Origin: Gnetum montanum
Taxonomy: Eukaryota; Streptophyta; Gnetopsida; Gnetales; Gnetaceae
Reading direction: 5' to 3'
DNA: 21,946 nt
Assembly (NCBI GenBank): GCA_015680685.1
Contig: MNCI01020745.1
Location: forward strand, 609,128 to 631,073
The notes beneath the pieces were generated by a model. The model was not told the origin of the DNA. It worked only from the letters and a program-made list of their open reading frames with translations, and made no database searches. Both the position numbers and the translations under genes were made by a program. Shown piece after piece: positions 1 to 9,575 of this stretch. Every line of letters starts with the position of its first letter. Positions within the stretch are counted from its first letter, which is position 1.

Positions 1-80
1 CGCAGGGTAAGACGCGATATCGCGGTGGCCGTGATATCATGTACGCGATATCGCGGCCCAGTGCAAGTCGCATCTCATCA
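1..80 (-). mobile_element. Partial LTR (U3 end), - strand, same family as the other LTRs here
   Basis: Position 80 (read on the - strand) begins with TGATGAG, the terminal motif of the LTR family, and the copy runs off the left edge. By eye about 68 of 80 bases match 21867-21946, with no gaps. It holds three GATATC palindrome units, two of them CGCGATATCGCG. Only the first 80 bases of U3 are present, so whether this is a 5', 3' or solo LTR cannot be told. The orientation is taken from the complete copy at the right edge, whose TATA box shows the direction. Confidence 0.75.
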
Positions 81-510
81 GGGACATCTTGTCATAAGGG
101 AAAGGAATGTACTCCTTTCCATTGTGGTGGATAAGCTCATATTCACATTTGAATTTAGCCTCCACACATGGGATGAGCAAGCCTATTTGGATTTTTACAT
201 GGATGAAATTATTGTAATATTCATCAATGATAGTGAAATCCAAGCTTTGCTCACTTAGCTTGAGCGATTACTGCGCTCAGCCATAGTAGGGTCTTTTGGA
301 TCATAAACCCTCACTGTATTTTGGCTTGATGTCATATCTATCAAATTAAGGTGTAAAATCATAGACTGACTAAAAGACATTATTAGTAACTTTCATTTTG
401 GTTTAAAAGATATTTTTTAGATACTTAAATGAAAATTCTAGTAAGTGGAATTACCCAAGGTGTAAAAGGTGCTTTGGCTGAAAGCTAGTTGCAACTGCAA
501 CCATAGGTAT

Positions 511-539
511 AGGGGGGGTGGGGGCAAGGGGGAAGGAGG
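511..539 (+). other. G-rich tract (possible G-quadruplex or old polypurine tract)
   Basis: G-runs of 7, 5 and 5 bases are separated by one to three bases and followed by two GG pairs, giving a nearly pure purine stretch. Splitting the first run gives four G-tracts, enough for a G-quadruplex. A long purine run is also what a retrotransposon polypurine tract looks like, but no LTR start is visible just downstream. Confidence 0.35.
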
Positions 540-1884
540 CAAGTAATCAAAAATTATTAGGCCCAACAACACTATGCTAGGGTACCCCCTCTTGGTAAAG
601 AATATGTTTATTTTGAAAAAATAAATATAAAACTCTGGTTTTTAAAGAGCTATGTTAGAGTCTTGGGAGGGACCAACATTGGCTTTCCCACAAACTTTCA
701 TAGCAAGAGGATTGGGTGGTTGAAGCAAAGAAATGATGGCCTTTAAAACATCCAAAGACAAGTTCAATTGGCAACCACGTTGGCTTTGGAGGATCCAACA
801 ACTACTGTGAAAATTTTATAAAAACCCAAATCACCTGCAACCACAACGTTGAGTTTTAGTTGCAAGAAAATGGATGGCAACATTGGTTTTTTCTGGCTAG
901 TTTTTAATGTGAATTTTAAGAGTTTAGACTTGTGAAAAACAAGAAAAAATTTATTTTAAAAGGGGAAAAATAAGACTTGGAAAAGATCTTTGGTGGAGGA
1001 CCTCATTCTAGTGTTAGAAAATTGTGGAGCCTAAAAGATTCGATTGATGGAAAAACTAAAAATTTTAGGTGGAATAGTTTTAACCTTGGATCTGAGAAAT
1101 AGGATCTAAGATGCCCTAGATGATCTTGTCAATTATCCAGGGACCTAGGAAGTGTAAATAAGAGAAATAACTTAAACAAAATCCATATTCAATTCAAAAG
1201 AAAGCATAGAGATTAACTTTGAAACAAATTTGCATAATAAATGCAATGTAAGCTTTATTAATAACAAAAAAATTGTTACAAAAGAAAAGTTTTAATGTGT
1301 ACAAGTTTTGTGCCTAAACGCATAAGAAGTTTCTTAGATGAAGATTATAGCCTATTGAAGCTAACAGGTTGCAATTTGCAATTAGCCTCATAATCGAGGT
1401 ACTTTCCAACTTCAATCACCAAAACTCCTTAGGGGTTTTTAGCTTAGATTTGAATGTTGGTCATAGTGGGTAAGGTATGTGCAACATTGATGCAAAATGG
1501 ATAAGGTTATTGCTTAACTTTTTGGTGTTGCAATAGTGTTATGTTGAGAGTCTCAAAATGCTTAAGTAGTTGCAACTTTGCCCAAAAGTCTTACAAAATG
1601 CCCAAGGTCTCATGTACTTAAGGTTGCAAAAGATTGTGAAGTTTGCTTTATTGAAAAGATCCATTCAATATGTGTGAGATTAACATTTATAGATCTCCTA
1701 GTTGTTGGTTTTTTTTTTTGTAAATTTATACCATGATTATTGGCTTGATTTACAAGTGTGGCAGGCCATGATTTTTAGTGTAGTTATCCATTTCTGGTAA
1801 GTTTTGATGCACCTAGGCTACCAAAACCACTATGGATACCAAAAATAGTATATGAAGTTTTCCAACCACACTAGCTTCATCCAT

Positions 1885-2322
1885 CTACACTGGCCTCATG
1901 GACACAATGCTGGAATTTTGAAATCTATGTTGGAACTGGAGGGGTAGCACTAGAATTGTTTGAAGAACGAAACCCCTATTCACTCCAACACTAGCTTCAT
2001 GAAAAAATAGAAAATCCCACAACTCCAACATTGGCCTTGAGACTTCCATGATGGGTTTTGTGATAGCTACACTAGGTTTGTTTGGAGAAATGTAAACCCA
2101 ACACCACCAATGCTGGGTGTAGGTGGTTCCAGCGTAGTTGAGGCTATACCCCCACAACAACCCATGAAAATGCCAAATTTGGCAATTCCCAAGGAATTTT
2201 AAGCCTTCCCAAGCCCAAATATAGACATGACATCTCTTTCTCCTTTCAGGAAATGAGGATATAACAAATTGTGAGGTATTTTTTAGCCCCAAAAAGTTAT
2301 GACATGTGATATTATAGCTCAT
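1885..2322 (-). other. 145-codon open frame, doubtful gene
   Basis: This is an ATG-started frame of 145 codons on the - strand, in a region otherwise without coding signals. The product would be rich in Trp, Phe, His and Ser, with no domain or motif I recognise. The DNA contains imperfect short repeats built on CCAACACTAG-type words, which can keep a frame open by chance. It does not belong to the + strand integrase remnant just downstream. I list it because it is the longest frame in this flank, not because I think it is expressed. Confidence 0.12.
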
Positions 2323-2574
2323 GGCCTACAAACCCCCATTTTACAATGAAAACCCAACCTCAAGTGTAGGGGTGAAGGTTACAGTGCCAAAAGGTTGCAA
2401 CATCCATTTTCTTGGTATTGTTTCACTACCTTACATGAGAGTTTTTAAGGATTGTTTGTAAGGATGAAAACTTAAAAAGGCATCTCCAAAATTATTGGGC
2501 TTTTTCTTTAAACTCTTTCATCAATGATCTAATGTACTGTGATTTTTTTTTCACATTATTGTTCCTTTTTTTTA

Positions 2575-2919
2575 TCTAGCCCTCACCTGAAAAGTAATAT
2601 GTTAATTTTTGCAACAAAACATTGTTAGCCATTACACAATTCCTTACAAAATCACACCAAATAATGGGTCATAATTTAAATCATAAGAATTAAGAGAAAT
2701 ATGCTAGAAATATGGAATTACATAATCATTTTTAAGTCTAAGATATCCACAAGAAAATGAATTATCCAAATCTACAACCAAAACAATCATTAATATGATT
2801 TTAAAATTACTCTACATGCTAAAAAGAATTTGCACACACATTTTGATGTGGTACTTTAGCCACATTGTACCACTCTAAGAAACATCACGTTCATGATTCC
2901 TTTCTCTTTGCTTTACAAC
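2575..2919 (+). pseudogene. Gypsy-type integrase core, 5' piece, split by the 2920-17813 insertion
   Basis: This is a decayed integrase catalytic core of a Ty3/gypsy pol polyprotein. In frame 2 (2575 to about 2800) one reads IPYKI, then a decayed form of the SDNGS motif (PNNGS), FKS, REIC, KYGIT, and a PQGNGLAES-like block that ends STTKTI. A one-base frameshift near 2800-2815 moves to frame 1. There KNLHTHFDVVL, a stop where Trp of 'LW' is expected, and IPFSLLYN follow, the usual tail of the core (TPFSLVYG). The second catalytic Asp is Asn (2660-2662) and the catalytic Glu is Lys (2768-2770), both G-to-A changes. Several in-frame stops confirm a pseudogene. The zinc finger and first Asp are not clearly seen. 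The frame stops abruptly at 2919, where another element was inserted, and resumes at 17819. Confidence 0.8.
2915..2919. repeat. Target-site duplication ACAAC, left copy (gypsy element)
   Basis: ACAAC lies directly before the LTR start TGATGAG at 2920 and recurs directly after the LTR end CTCATCA at 17813. Five bases is the usual duplication length for LTR retrotransposons. The split integrase frame is restored when one copy and the element are removed. Confidence 0.85.
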
Positions 2920-3031
2920 TGATGAGTCATGTTTTGACATGCTCCAATATTGGAGCTTTAACATCAAGTATCTGATGTCAGAGCCTAGGACGCGATGTTG
3001 GATATCTAATATCATGGGGTATACACCGGCC

Positions 3032-3039
3032 TATAAATA
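3032..3039 (+). promoter_or_regulatory. TATA box of the 5' LTR
   Basis: TATAAATA in the context GGCCTATAAATATAGCG, 112 bases from the LTR start. The - strand LTR at the right edge has the same box in the corresponding place, which supports its role as the LTR promoter. Here the LINE interrupts the transcribed part of the LTR downstream. Confidence 0.7.
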
Positions 3040-3490
3040 TAGCGCTTGGGCTCACAATTTTGATATTTAGTTTTTGTCATAGTTAGTGAAGCTCTTATAG
3101 TTTGTTTTCTCCATGGCTAGAATATTCTCTAAGTGCCCACAGCAGGAGTCTGAGTGTGTACGAATCTTTATTTGAGCACTGATGTACCTAAGCATAGCAA
3201 TGTGATGGGAATAAAAATGAATCCTTTTGATAATCCTTGCAGCATTGAGAATAAATTAATGTTTCCTTTAATGCACTTTACTTTAATGCATTAAATTAAG
3301 TAATTAATTTCCAGTTGTTAATGAACACAAGCATGACCACTTTGAGCATACATATAGTGTTTGGTAACCTAGCAACGCTTAACATTTCGTAGCCCAACAA
3401 TGCTATATGTGTTTAGGATGTGTCTAGGAAAGTGGAACAAGTAGTTGTGTTAGGTAGTTAAGTAGTAGATAAATTAGACCCTAAATTACT

Positions 3491-3507
3491 CTACCTTTCA
3501 TTATTGT
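3491..3507. repeat. 17-bp target-site duplication of the LINE, left copy
   Basis: CTACCTTTCATTATTGT is repeated without mismatch at 9099-9115. The two copies bound the LINE exactly, and 17 bp is typical of L1 target-primed insertion. Confidence 0.95.
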
Positions 3508-4129
3508 GATTGTATCGAAATGCTTTTGGATCCTGCCACAGCTACTGATGCAAAGAAATATGAGATCCACCCACGTTCTCTGATTACGACTTGCTTCGAG
3601 CATAAAACTACATACCGACACGCTAGTCTTCCCCAAACAAATTTGAAAAACAAAAATCACGACCCGTTCTCTGCCATTTTTTATCCTCGCAGTGGTGACG
3701 TGGACTTGGTTCTGCGCCTGGGCTTGGGAGAACAGCGCCAGCATTAGCAGCCCTGCGTGCGGTGAAAGGCCGGCTGTTCACAATTTTGTTCCGCCTGCGA
3801 TTTTGCACCGTGGGATTCTATTTTTTCATAGCTGATACACAGCCACTCGATATCTCAGCCTCTACAGTCGCGTCCCAGTGTTGCAATTCCAGATATAGCG
3901 AATTCCTTGCGATACAGGGTTTTCAGAATTGCATATTCGGACAACATTTGTCTGAAACGAAGGCAGAGCGAGGAACAGAAATTAGATCGGATAGGATCAG
4001 AGTGCCCTAGCAGATCTCAGGCAGATCTTGCTGCCTGCGAGATCGAATCAGATCTTGCTGCCTATTCTATTTTGTGATCGTGGACGAGAAGGCTCTCTGA
4101 CCTATTTTTGATCAGCTCCTTCGGTTGCC
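3508..4129 (+). promoter_or_regulatory. LINE 5' UTR / presumed internal promoter region
   Basis: These are 622 bases from the target duplication to the ORF1 ATG, visibly richer in G+C and in CpG than the surroundings. L1 elements carry their promoter inside this part, as known for the family; no specific promoter motif can be named here. A short direct repeat, CAGATCTTGCTGCCT, occurs at 4022-4036 and 4049-4063. Small open frames in this stretch look like chance frames. Confidence 0.6.
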
Positions 4130-5179
4130 ATGTCGCCAGATGGTGGCTCCACTTCTTCCGAGCCATTCTACGAGCTTCCTGATGATTTGTTCAAATCTAT
4201 CACCCACGACATTTCTAGCAAGTATGTCTTTGTGCAAATTTTAGGCTACCTACCTCGCTCTTCTAGCTTTTTGCATCATGTCAACTCTGTTTGGAAAGAT
4301 CGTGGTTTGATAGCTTCACATGTTTGTTATTTATCTAATTCTTTTATACTTGTTGAGTTTATTAACTCAGAGATGGTCTCTGAAGCTCTTAGCATTAGTG
4401 TCTTTCACCATCATCATGCTTTATTGATTATTCGCAAGTGGACTCCTTCTCTCAACCCAACTACTCCTGAATTTCGGAAAGTCCCTTGTTTTGTAGAGTT
4501 ACCGAATCTCCCTTTGATTTTTGAAAGAGTTGAAAGGGATATTGTGTCTTGGCTTGGATTAATCAAACACACTGAATCCTTAGGTACACCTAGTGGCCTT
4601 CGCAGGACTCGATATATGATTGAATTGGACTTAGACTCTCTTAAATGAGAACTTATTTTGCGTGCAGGTGGTATTAACTATATGCAAAAGGTGGTCTATT
4701 ACAACCTTCCCAACTCTTGTCACTACTGCCACCAAGAGGGTCATATGTTTGTCTCATGCCCCTTTATGTTACGAAAGAAGGCAGCACAAGCACGATCACA
4801 ACAATCCTCCCCTACTGATCCTAAGGTTTCCTCTATTAGCAACAAGGCTCCTCCCACACCTAGATCTCAAAGTAAGGTTACCAAAAAGCCACCTCCTCAT
4901 GCTTCTTCATTAGCTAAGGGAAAACACCCATACATTTTTACGGCTTCTAACAACCCTCCTATTGATGATGATGGATTTCAAACAGTTCCCCTCAGTAGGA
5001 AACATCGGGGTATGCCTTTTACCAACGATGTTACACTTCAGTCCAGCCAATCCACTCAAACTCTCTTACTCACCCACAATCCCTTTATTGCCATTGATCA
5101 CAACCACAAAATGATTTCTTTAGACATTGTTAACTCTGCAACTAGGGCGGGGGCCTCCTCCCCCTTCTCTGGATGTTAG
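4130..5179 (+). pseudogene. LINE ORF1: nucleic-acid-binding protein with CCHC zinc knuckle, one internal stop
   Basis: This is the RNA-binding chaperone-like protein of plant L1 elements, expected to coat the LINE RNA. The start is ATG at 4130; 349 codons precede the TAG at 5177-5179. The first half resembles DUF4283, with a hydrophobic core, then VPCFVELPNLPLIF and a final RYMIELDL. The zinc knuckle C-x2-C-x4-H-x4-C lies at 4718-4759. It is followed by a Ser/Pro/Lys-rich, basic, probably disordered tail. A single in-frame TGA at 4646-4648 falls between the DUF4283-like part and the knuckle; the frame is otherwise intact, so this is one gene broken by one base change, perhaps from CGA. The stop codon overlaps the ORF2 start. 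Confidence 0.9.
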
Positions 5180-8100
5180 TCTATTCTTGGAATGTTCGGG
5201 GGCTCTCCAATCACCTCCAAACATGGGTGGTCGGTGCTTTTATTCGCTCTCAACCTTTGCTTCCTGACTTCCTTCTCCTGCAAGAGGTTAAAATTTCTAC
5301 TATGGATGCAATTATTGCAGGCAATAGCATCCTACCTGACTCTATTATTTTTTCCACAAATCATATTACTGGTCTAGGTGGTGCAGCCCTTATTATCAAT
5401 AAATCCTGGTCTAACAAAATTCTCTCTCATGGTAGTCACACCTCTTTTGTTTGGGCTACTCTTCAAGGCACTTCTACTTCTTTCGACATTTGTAATATTT
5501 ATGCTCCCACTACTCCTACCACTAGGGCCAGTGTTTGGCAGTCTCTCCTTCACAGTCTGCCTAACATTCCTTGGCTCTTTGGAGGTGATTTTAATATGAT
5601 CGAACATCCTTATGATAAAGTTGGTGGAACCTCTTCTCAACTTACCAGCCTCGAGCTTTCTAGTTGGAGTGATGTTAAGAAGCACTTTTGTCTCTCTGAT
5701 GCTGCTAGCTCTAACGTGAATCGTGAAGGTTGGTTTACTTGGTCCAACCTTAGGATTGGTGCTGATCGCATTTCTGAGCGACTTGATCGATTTTATTTCT
5801 CTAGTTATTCCTCATGGTTTTGTGATGGTCATGTTAAGGTCCACCTTGATGCTACCCTTTCAGACCACTTTCCAATTTCTCTCACTTTGACCTTTAGTTC
5901 TAAATCTTTAGCTCAACATCACCAACTTTTTCGCATGAATGCCTCTTTATTTATTACTCCTTCTGGTAAAGGTCTTTTGACATCTCTTTGGAATGCAGAG
6001 AGAAGGCCATTAGGCAATTTAGGTTGGATTGACTAGTGGTTGCATGCCACTTCTCGTATTCGCAACTTTGCTCGCTGGTTGGGCAAGCAATATGCTAAGA
6101 AACGTAGGTCTATTGAGGCGAATGTTAGTTCTGAATTGCAACAACTTAACTCTGCACTTCAACATGACCCTTTTAATGTTGCTCTTCAACAATGGCTCAC
6201 TTATGTTCGCTCAGTTAAACAAAAATGGGATATGTACTCTACTAGAAGTGCTCTCATCAAGAGTCATCTCAACTGGTTAAAAATTGAGGGAGAGCCCTGT
6301 AAACAGTTCTTCAAATTTTTAAAGGGTAGAGGTACTTTCCCTACTATAGAACGTTTGGAAGTGAATGGCCAACTTACCTCCGATCCTCATGTTATAAATG
6401 GTTTTCTTGAACAACATTTTCAATGTCTCTTTGTCTCCAATGGGTTTGATCAGGATGAGTTTGCTACTAACTCAGATCACCTACCTAGTATTGTCCATAG
6501 CAGTCACAATCATCTTCTCGCTCAAGATATCTCTCTTTCTGAAATCAAGGCTGCTGTGTTTAGCCTGGCCAATGATAAAGCCCCTGGCTTTGATGGCATC
6601 CCCATTGAGTTTTTTAAGAATCATTGGGATATTGTGGGTTCAGACCTCTCTTATGTTTTTGCAGAAGCCATAAATCAACAGTCTCTCGGTCCTGAGTTAA
6701 ATAGAGGTGTCATCTATCTTATTCCTAAAACAGGTGATCCTTCCTTGATTGGTAATTGGTTTCCTATCACTCTCCTTAACTCTGTTTACAAGATATTGGC
6801 TAAATGTCTTGCTAATAGACTGAAGCTAATTATCCCTCAGATCATTACCCCAATGCAAACAGGCTTTGTTAAGGGTAGGTATATTCTTGATAATGTTGTT
6901 GCGGCTTGGGAAGGTATGCAATGGGCCGAGGACTCCAATCAAAACATTGCTTTTCTTAAGCTTGATTATGCTAAAGCGTATGACAAAATTGAGTGGAAAT
7001 TTGTTATTGCTTGCCTTCATAAATATGGTTTTCACATTAATTTTATTAAAATGGTGGAGACTCTTTTTGCCGACGCCAATGCCCTTGTGGCTACTAACGT
7101 TGGCTTAACTAATTGCTTCAAGCTTGAGCGCTCTGTTAGGCAAGGTTGTCCTCTTGCTCCTTACCTCTTCATTCTTGCTGCGGACTTTTTGTGTCATGCT
7201 ATTCATAAGGATAAGGAACAAAATTTGCTTCAAGGTATTTTCATTGATCATAATGTTCCTTCCTTATTGAATATGCATTTTGCTGATGACTCATTCTTTA
7301 TGATAAAAAATGATGCTCTTATTGCTGATCGTCTTTTTTATCGCATTGATCAATATTGTAGACTCTCTGGCTCTCAGATTAATTGGTTCAAATCTTCTAT
7401 CTTTTGCAACAAAGAGGTTCAAGCCTGGGCGTTGTCTAAGTCTTGGCAATTTTTAGGAAAGGATCAAGTTTTTAAGCTTCTTGGCATTCCCTTTACTTTT
7501 GGCAGATCATCCAAAACTTTATGGGATGTCACTGTGAAGAAACTTGAACAAAAGCTTATTAAGTGGAAGGAAAAGAAGCTTTCTATGGCTGGTAAATTTA
7601 TTGTCTACAAGCATATTCTCCAAGCTACCCATGTGTATTACTCTTCTTGTTGGGCTCCTAGCATCTCTGCTTATCGTCGCATTGATCAACTAGTCAAACA
7701 CTTTTTTTGGAACAATAGCCATACTAAGAAAGGATTTTGTCAGGTTTCTTGGAACGTCGTACTTCTCATAAAGAGGACGGCGGTTTGGGCCTCATTAATT
7801 GCTACAAACATGGCATTGTGTTATGTGCCAAATGGATGGCCAAATGCTTATCTGGCTCTGAACCATGGAAGCTTCTTTTCCTTAAGCGCATATAGCTTGG
7901 GAAGCCCAAAGGTAGTAATTATTGGAATAATACTCATATCTTTAACTGGATTCTTTTTCCCACTAGTATTACCATTTCTAGTTCTGTTGCCATCAAACAC
8001 ATTTGGAAGGCATGGTGTTATCTCAGTCAGTTTTGGAACTTTAACACTATCACTATTTCTTCCTCTACACTTGATAAGCTTTCTCCTTGGTGGATTCCCA

Positions 8101-8903
8101 TTCACAATGAACCTTGGGCCATTAAGCGTCCTCGTCTATGTAGCACTTGGGATAAGCTTGGCATCTCCTCCCTCTCCTCTCTTCGCATTCATAATCGTTG
8201 GATTACTTGGACTGAATGTCACCTTATTTACGGTATTAATGCTGCTCAAAAGTCTACCTTTTGTACGATTTTGGATAGCTTGAACAAAAGTGTTGTTATT
8301 CAAGACTCCCTTGGTGGTTTTTTAGATCTTTCTTGGATTTCTGGTCATCAAGTTTTTCCCTATCATTCTAAGATTGTTTACTCTCTTATTAATTCCACTA
8401 CTAATATTTGGCCTAGATTCAACCATCTTTGGCAAGTTAATCTTAATGTGCAGGTTTGGAAGCAACGTATTCAGACTATTTGGACTACTCCTACTTCTTC
8501 AAAGATTCAACATTTTCTGTGGTATCTGATTCACCAAGGTCTTCCTGTGGGTGTTCGGCGCTCTCATCTTGGGGTTCCTGACCCGCGATGTCCTATTTGT
8601 CACAGGGAAGATGCATTTACTCACTGTTTTTTTTCTTGTCCCCTTGCTCATAGCTCTTGGATTTGGTGTGGCAGGTTTTTACAGGGTTTTCGACCAAGCT
8701 TGGATGAGGTTCTTTTTGGTGACACTCCGCATCTTCAAGGCTCTTTGATTTATATCTGGTGTCGCGTTCGTCCCCTTATTCTCCATGCTATTTGGAAATT
8801 TCTTTGTAATGTGGTTTTTCAACATGATTCTCCTACTAATATTCTCTCCTTGTCTATTCAAGGAGACATTGTTCAACAGCTAATGCTGCAGTTGAGCTCT
8901 TGA
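5173..8903 (+). pseudogene. LINE ORF2: endonuclease-reverse transcriptase, three lesions
   Basis: The L1 polyprotein that nicks target DNA and copies the LINE RNA from the nick. The ATG at 5173 overlaps the ORF1 stop (ATGTTAG). The endonuclease (about 5173-5900) shows WNVRGL, LLQEVK, GGDFN, RLDRF and SDHFPI. The RT (about 6520-7350) shows NDKAPGFDG, LDYAKAYDKIEW and the active site FADD at 7279-7290. The C-terminal zf-RVT domain has C-x2-C-x7-H-x4-C (CPICHREDAFTHCFFSC) near 8587-8637. Lesions: TAG at 6034-6036 between endonuclease and RT; loss of one base between about 7753 and 7770, moving the frame from 1 to 3; TAG at 7893-7895, probably from CAG. Catalytic residues look intact. The end is TGA at 8901-8903. 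Confidence 0.92.
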
Positions 8904-9098
8904 ATTTTTTTCTCCCCCATTTTTCCTAATTTCTTGTAGTTTCTCCTCTTTTGAGGTGAGCTTTTCCCCTTTGGCTATTAGTGTCTCCTTCTTTGAGACC
9001 TCTTCATCTTTTTTGACCCTCTCTTTTATCCCCTGTGTACTATTTTCTTTTTTCTCTATTAATTAAATTTATTTTTTGGGGTCCGACACCCCCCCCCC
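8904..9098 (+). other. LINE 3' UTR ending in a hairpin and a C-run, no poly(A)
   Basis: A pyrimidine-rich 3' UTR of 195 bases. Its last bases are GGGGT-CCGAC-ACCCC (9078-9092), a 5-bp stem with a 5-base loop, running into a tract of 11 C (9089-9099, the last being the first base of the target duplication). The duplication begins exactly after the C-run, so this is the true 3' end. L1 elements usually end in A-rich tails. Confidence 0.8.
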
Positions 9099-9115
9099 CT
9101 ACCTTTCATTATTGT
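9099..9115. repeat. 17-bp target-site duplication of the LINE, right copy
   Basis: Identical to 3491-3507. The LTR sequence resumes after it. Confidence 0.95.
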
Positions 9116-9357
9116 TGTAGGTGATTAAATTTATAAAACCTAAAATGATAAAAATCATGTACCTAAATTACACCTAAACCATATCCTTGAGCTTCACAAG
9201 TGTAGTTGAGAAGACAATGAACATTCTCAATTCCAATTTCACTTTCTAGAAGAACTAATGCATTGGAGAACTATAGGTTCACAAAATTTGATTAAATCAT
9301 GCATAAGCACCTTAGTGATTCATATGGTTGGACATAAGGGTACCTCGCTACTCATCA
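9116..9357 (+). repeat. 5' LTR of the gypsy element, second part (end of U5)
   Basis: Continues the LTR interrupted at 3507 and ends CTCATCA at 9351-9357. Bases 9202-9357 match the end of the 3' LTR (17657-17813) at roughly 85 percent by eye. They also align less closely with the reverse complement of the LTR at 20819-21946; the shared block TATGGTTG...GGGTACCT...CTCATCA is in all three. The primer site follows after one base. Confidence 0.82.
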
Positions 9358-9358
9358 T

Positions 9359-9376
9359 AAGCACCGTTGCTAGGGA
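9359..9376 (+). promoter_or_regulatory. Decayed primer-binding site for tRNA-Asp
   Basis: AAGCACCGTTGCTAGGGA lies one base after the LTR end. It matches 13 of 18 bases of TGGCGCCGTTGCCGGGGA, the complement of the plant tRNA-Asp 3' end, including the run CCGTTGC. Four of the five mismatches are C-to-T or G-to-A. Athila-type elements are known to use this primer. Confidence 0.7.
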
Positions 9377-9575
9377 CCTTATGGTTGTTTCATGTACTAT
9401 CTAGGATTTAGTGGAAATCACTCAAAATCATTGGAACGAACCTTAGAGTCATGTCATATTTTACAATTACTACAACAAAAATTTAAAAGCATACTACATT
9501 TTTATCATCTAACTAAAAATGTTTTCTTCTCACAAGAGTGCTTCTCTACCCAAGTCTGATAGAGCTCATCAATTG

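Larger units (their letters stand above)
81..2570. other. Noncoding, AT-rich decayed repeat DNA without recognised gene
   Basis: I could not recognise any protein family in this stretch on either strand. It contains a G-rich tract near 511-539 and a T-run near 1709. A 145-codon open frame lies on the - strand at 1885-2322. Short imperfect words recur, such as ACACTAGCTTCAT at 1868-1880 and 1988-2000. The right part should hold the upstream RT/RNase H region of the older gypsy element whose integrase begins about 2575, but I found no convincing RT or RNase H motifs. It is therefore probably rearranged, deleted or too decayed to read. Confidence 0.5.
2920..3507 (+). repeat. 5' LTR of the gypsy element, first part (U3, R and part of U5)
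   Basis: Begins TGATGAG after ACAAC. It carries a TATA box at 3032-3039 and, just upstream, two decayed copies of the GATATC motif. It is alignable through most of its length with the reverse complement of 20819-21946. Shared blocks include GTGCCCACAGCAGGAGTC (GTGCCCGCAGTAGGAGTC in the other copy) and GACCACTTTGAGCA. The LTR is cut at 3507 by the LINE and continues at 9116. Without the LINE the LTR is 830 bp. Confidence 0.8.
3508..9098 (+). mobile_element. Full-length plant L1 LINE, 5591 bp, inserted in the gypsy 5' LTR
   Basis: A complete non-LTR retrotransposon: 622-bp 5' UTR, ORF1 (4130-5179), ORF2 (5173-8903), 3' UTR and a C-rich end. It is bounded by a perfect 17-bp duplication, so neither end is truncated. 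ORF2 has an AP-type endonuclease, RT and the C-terminal zf-RVT zinc domain, as in plant L1 elements; no RNase H domain follows. Four lesions are visible: a TGA in ORF1, TAGs at 6034 and 7893 and a one-base deletion near 7753-7770 in ORF2. It is far less decayed than the element it sits in and is the youngest insertion here. Confidence 0.95.

Noticed and set aside
1-80. Window ends share the same 80 bases, possibly an assembly overlap or circular molecule
   Set aside because: About 12 of 80 bases differ and the content is LTR sequence in the same orientation. Two diverged LTR copies explain it.
37-258. Open frames of 68 and 77 codons on both strands at the left edge
   Set aside because: They cross the LTR start, show no known motif and are mutual shadows.
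81-260. Similarity between the flank of the left-edge LTR and the sequence before 2920
   Set aside because: Short matches such as ATTCCTTTC-CTT were seen. The sequence before 2920 is integrase coding, and the left flank does not read as integrase, so the matches are probably chance.
3520-4010. Small frames in the LINE 5' UTR, on both strands
   Set aside because: They overlap each other, have no recognisable domain and lie in the higher-GC leader, where chance frames are longer.
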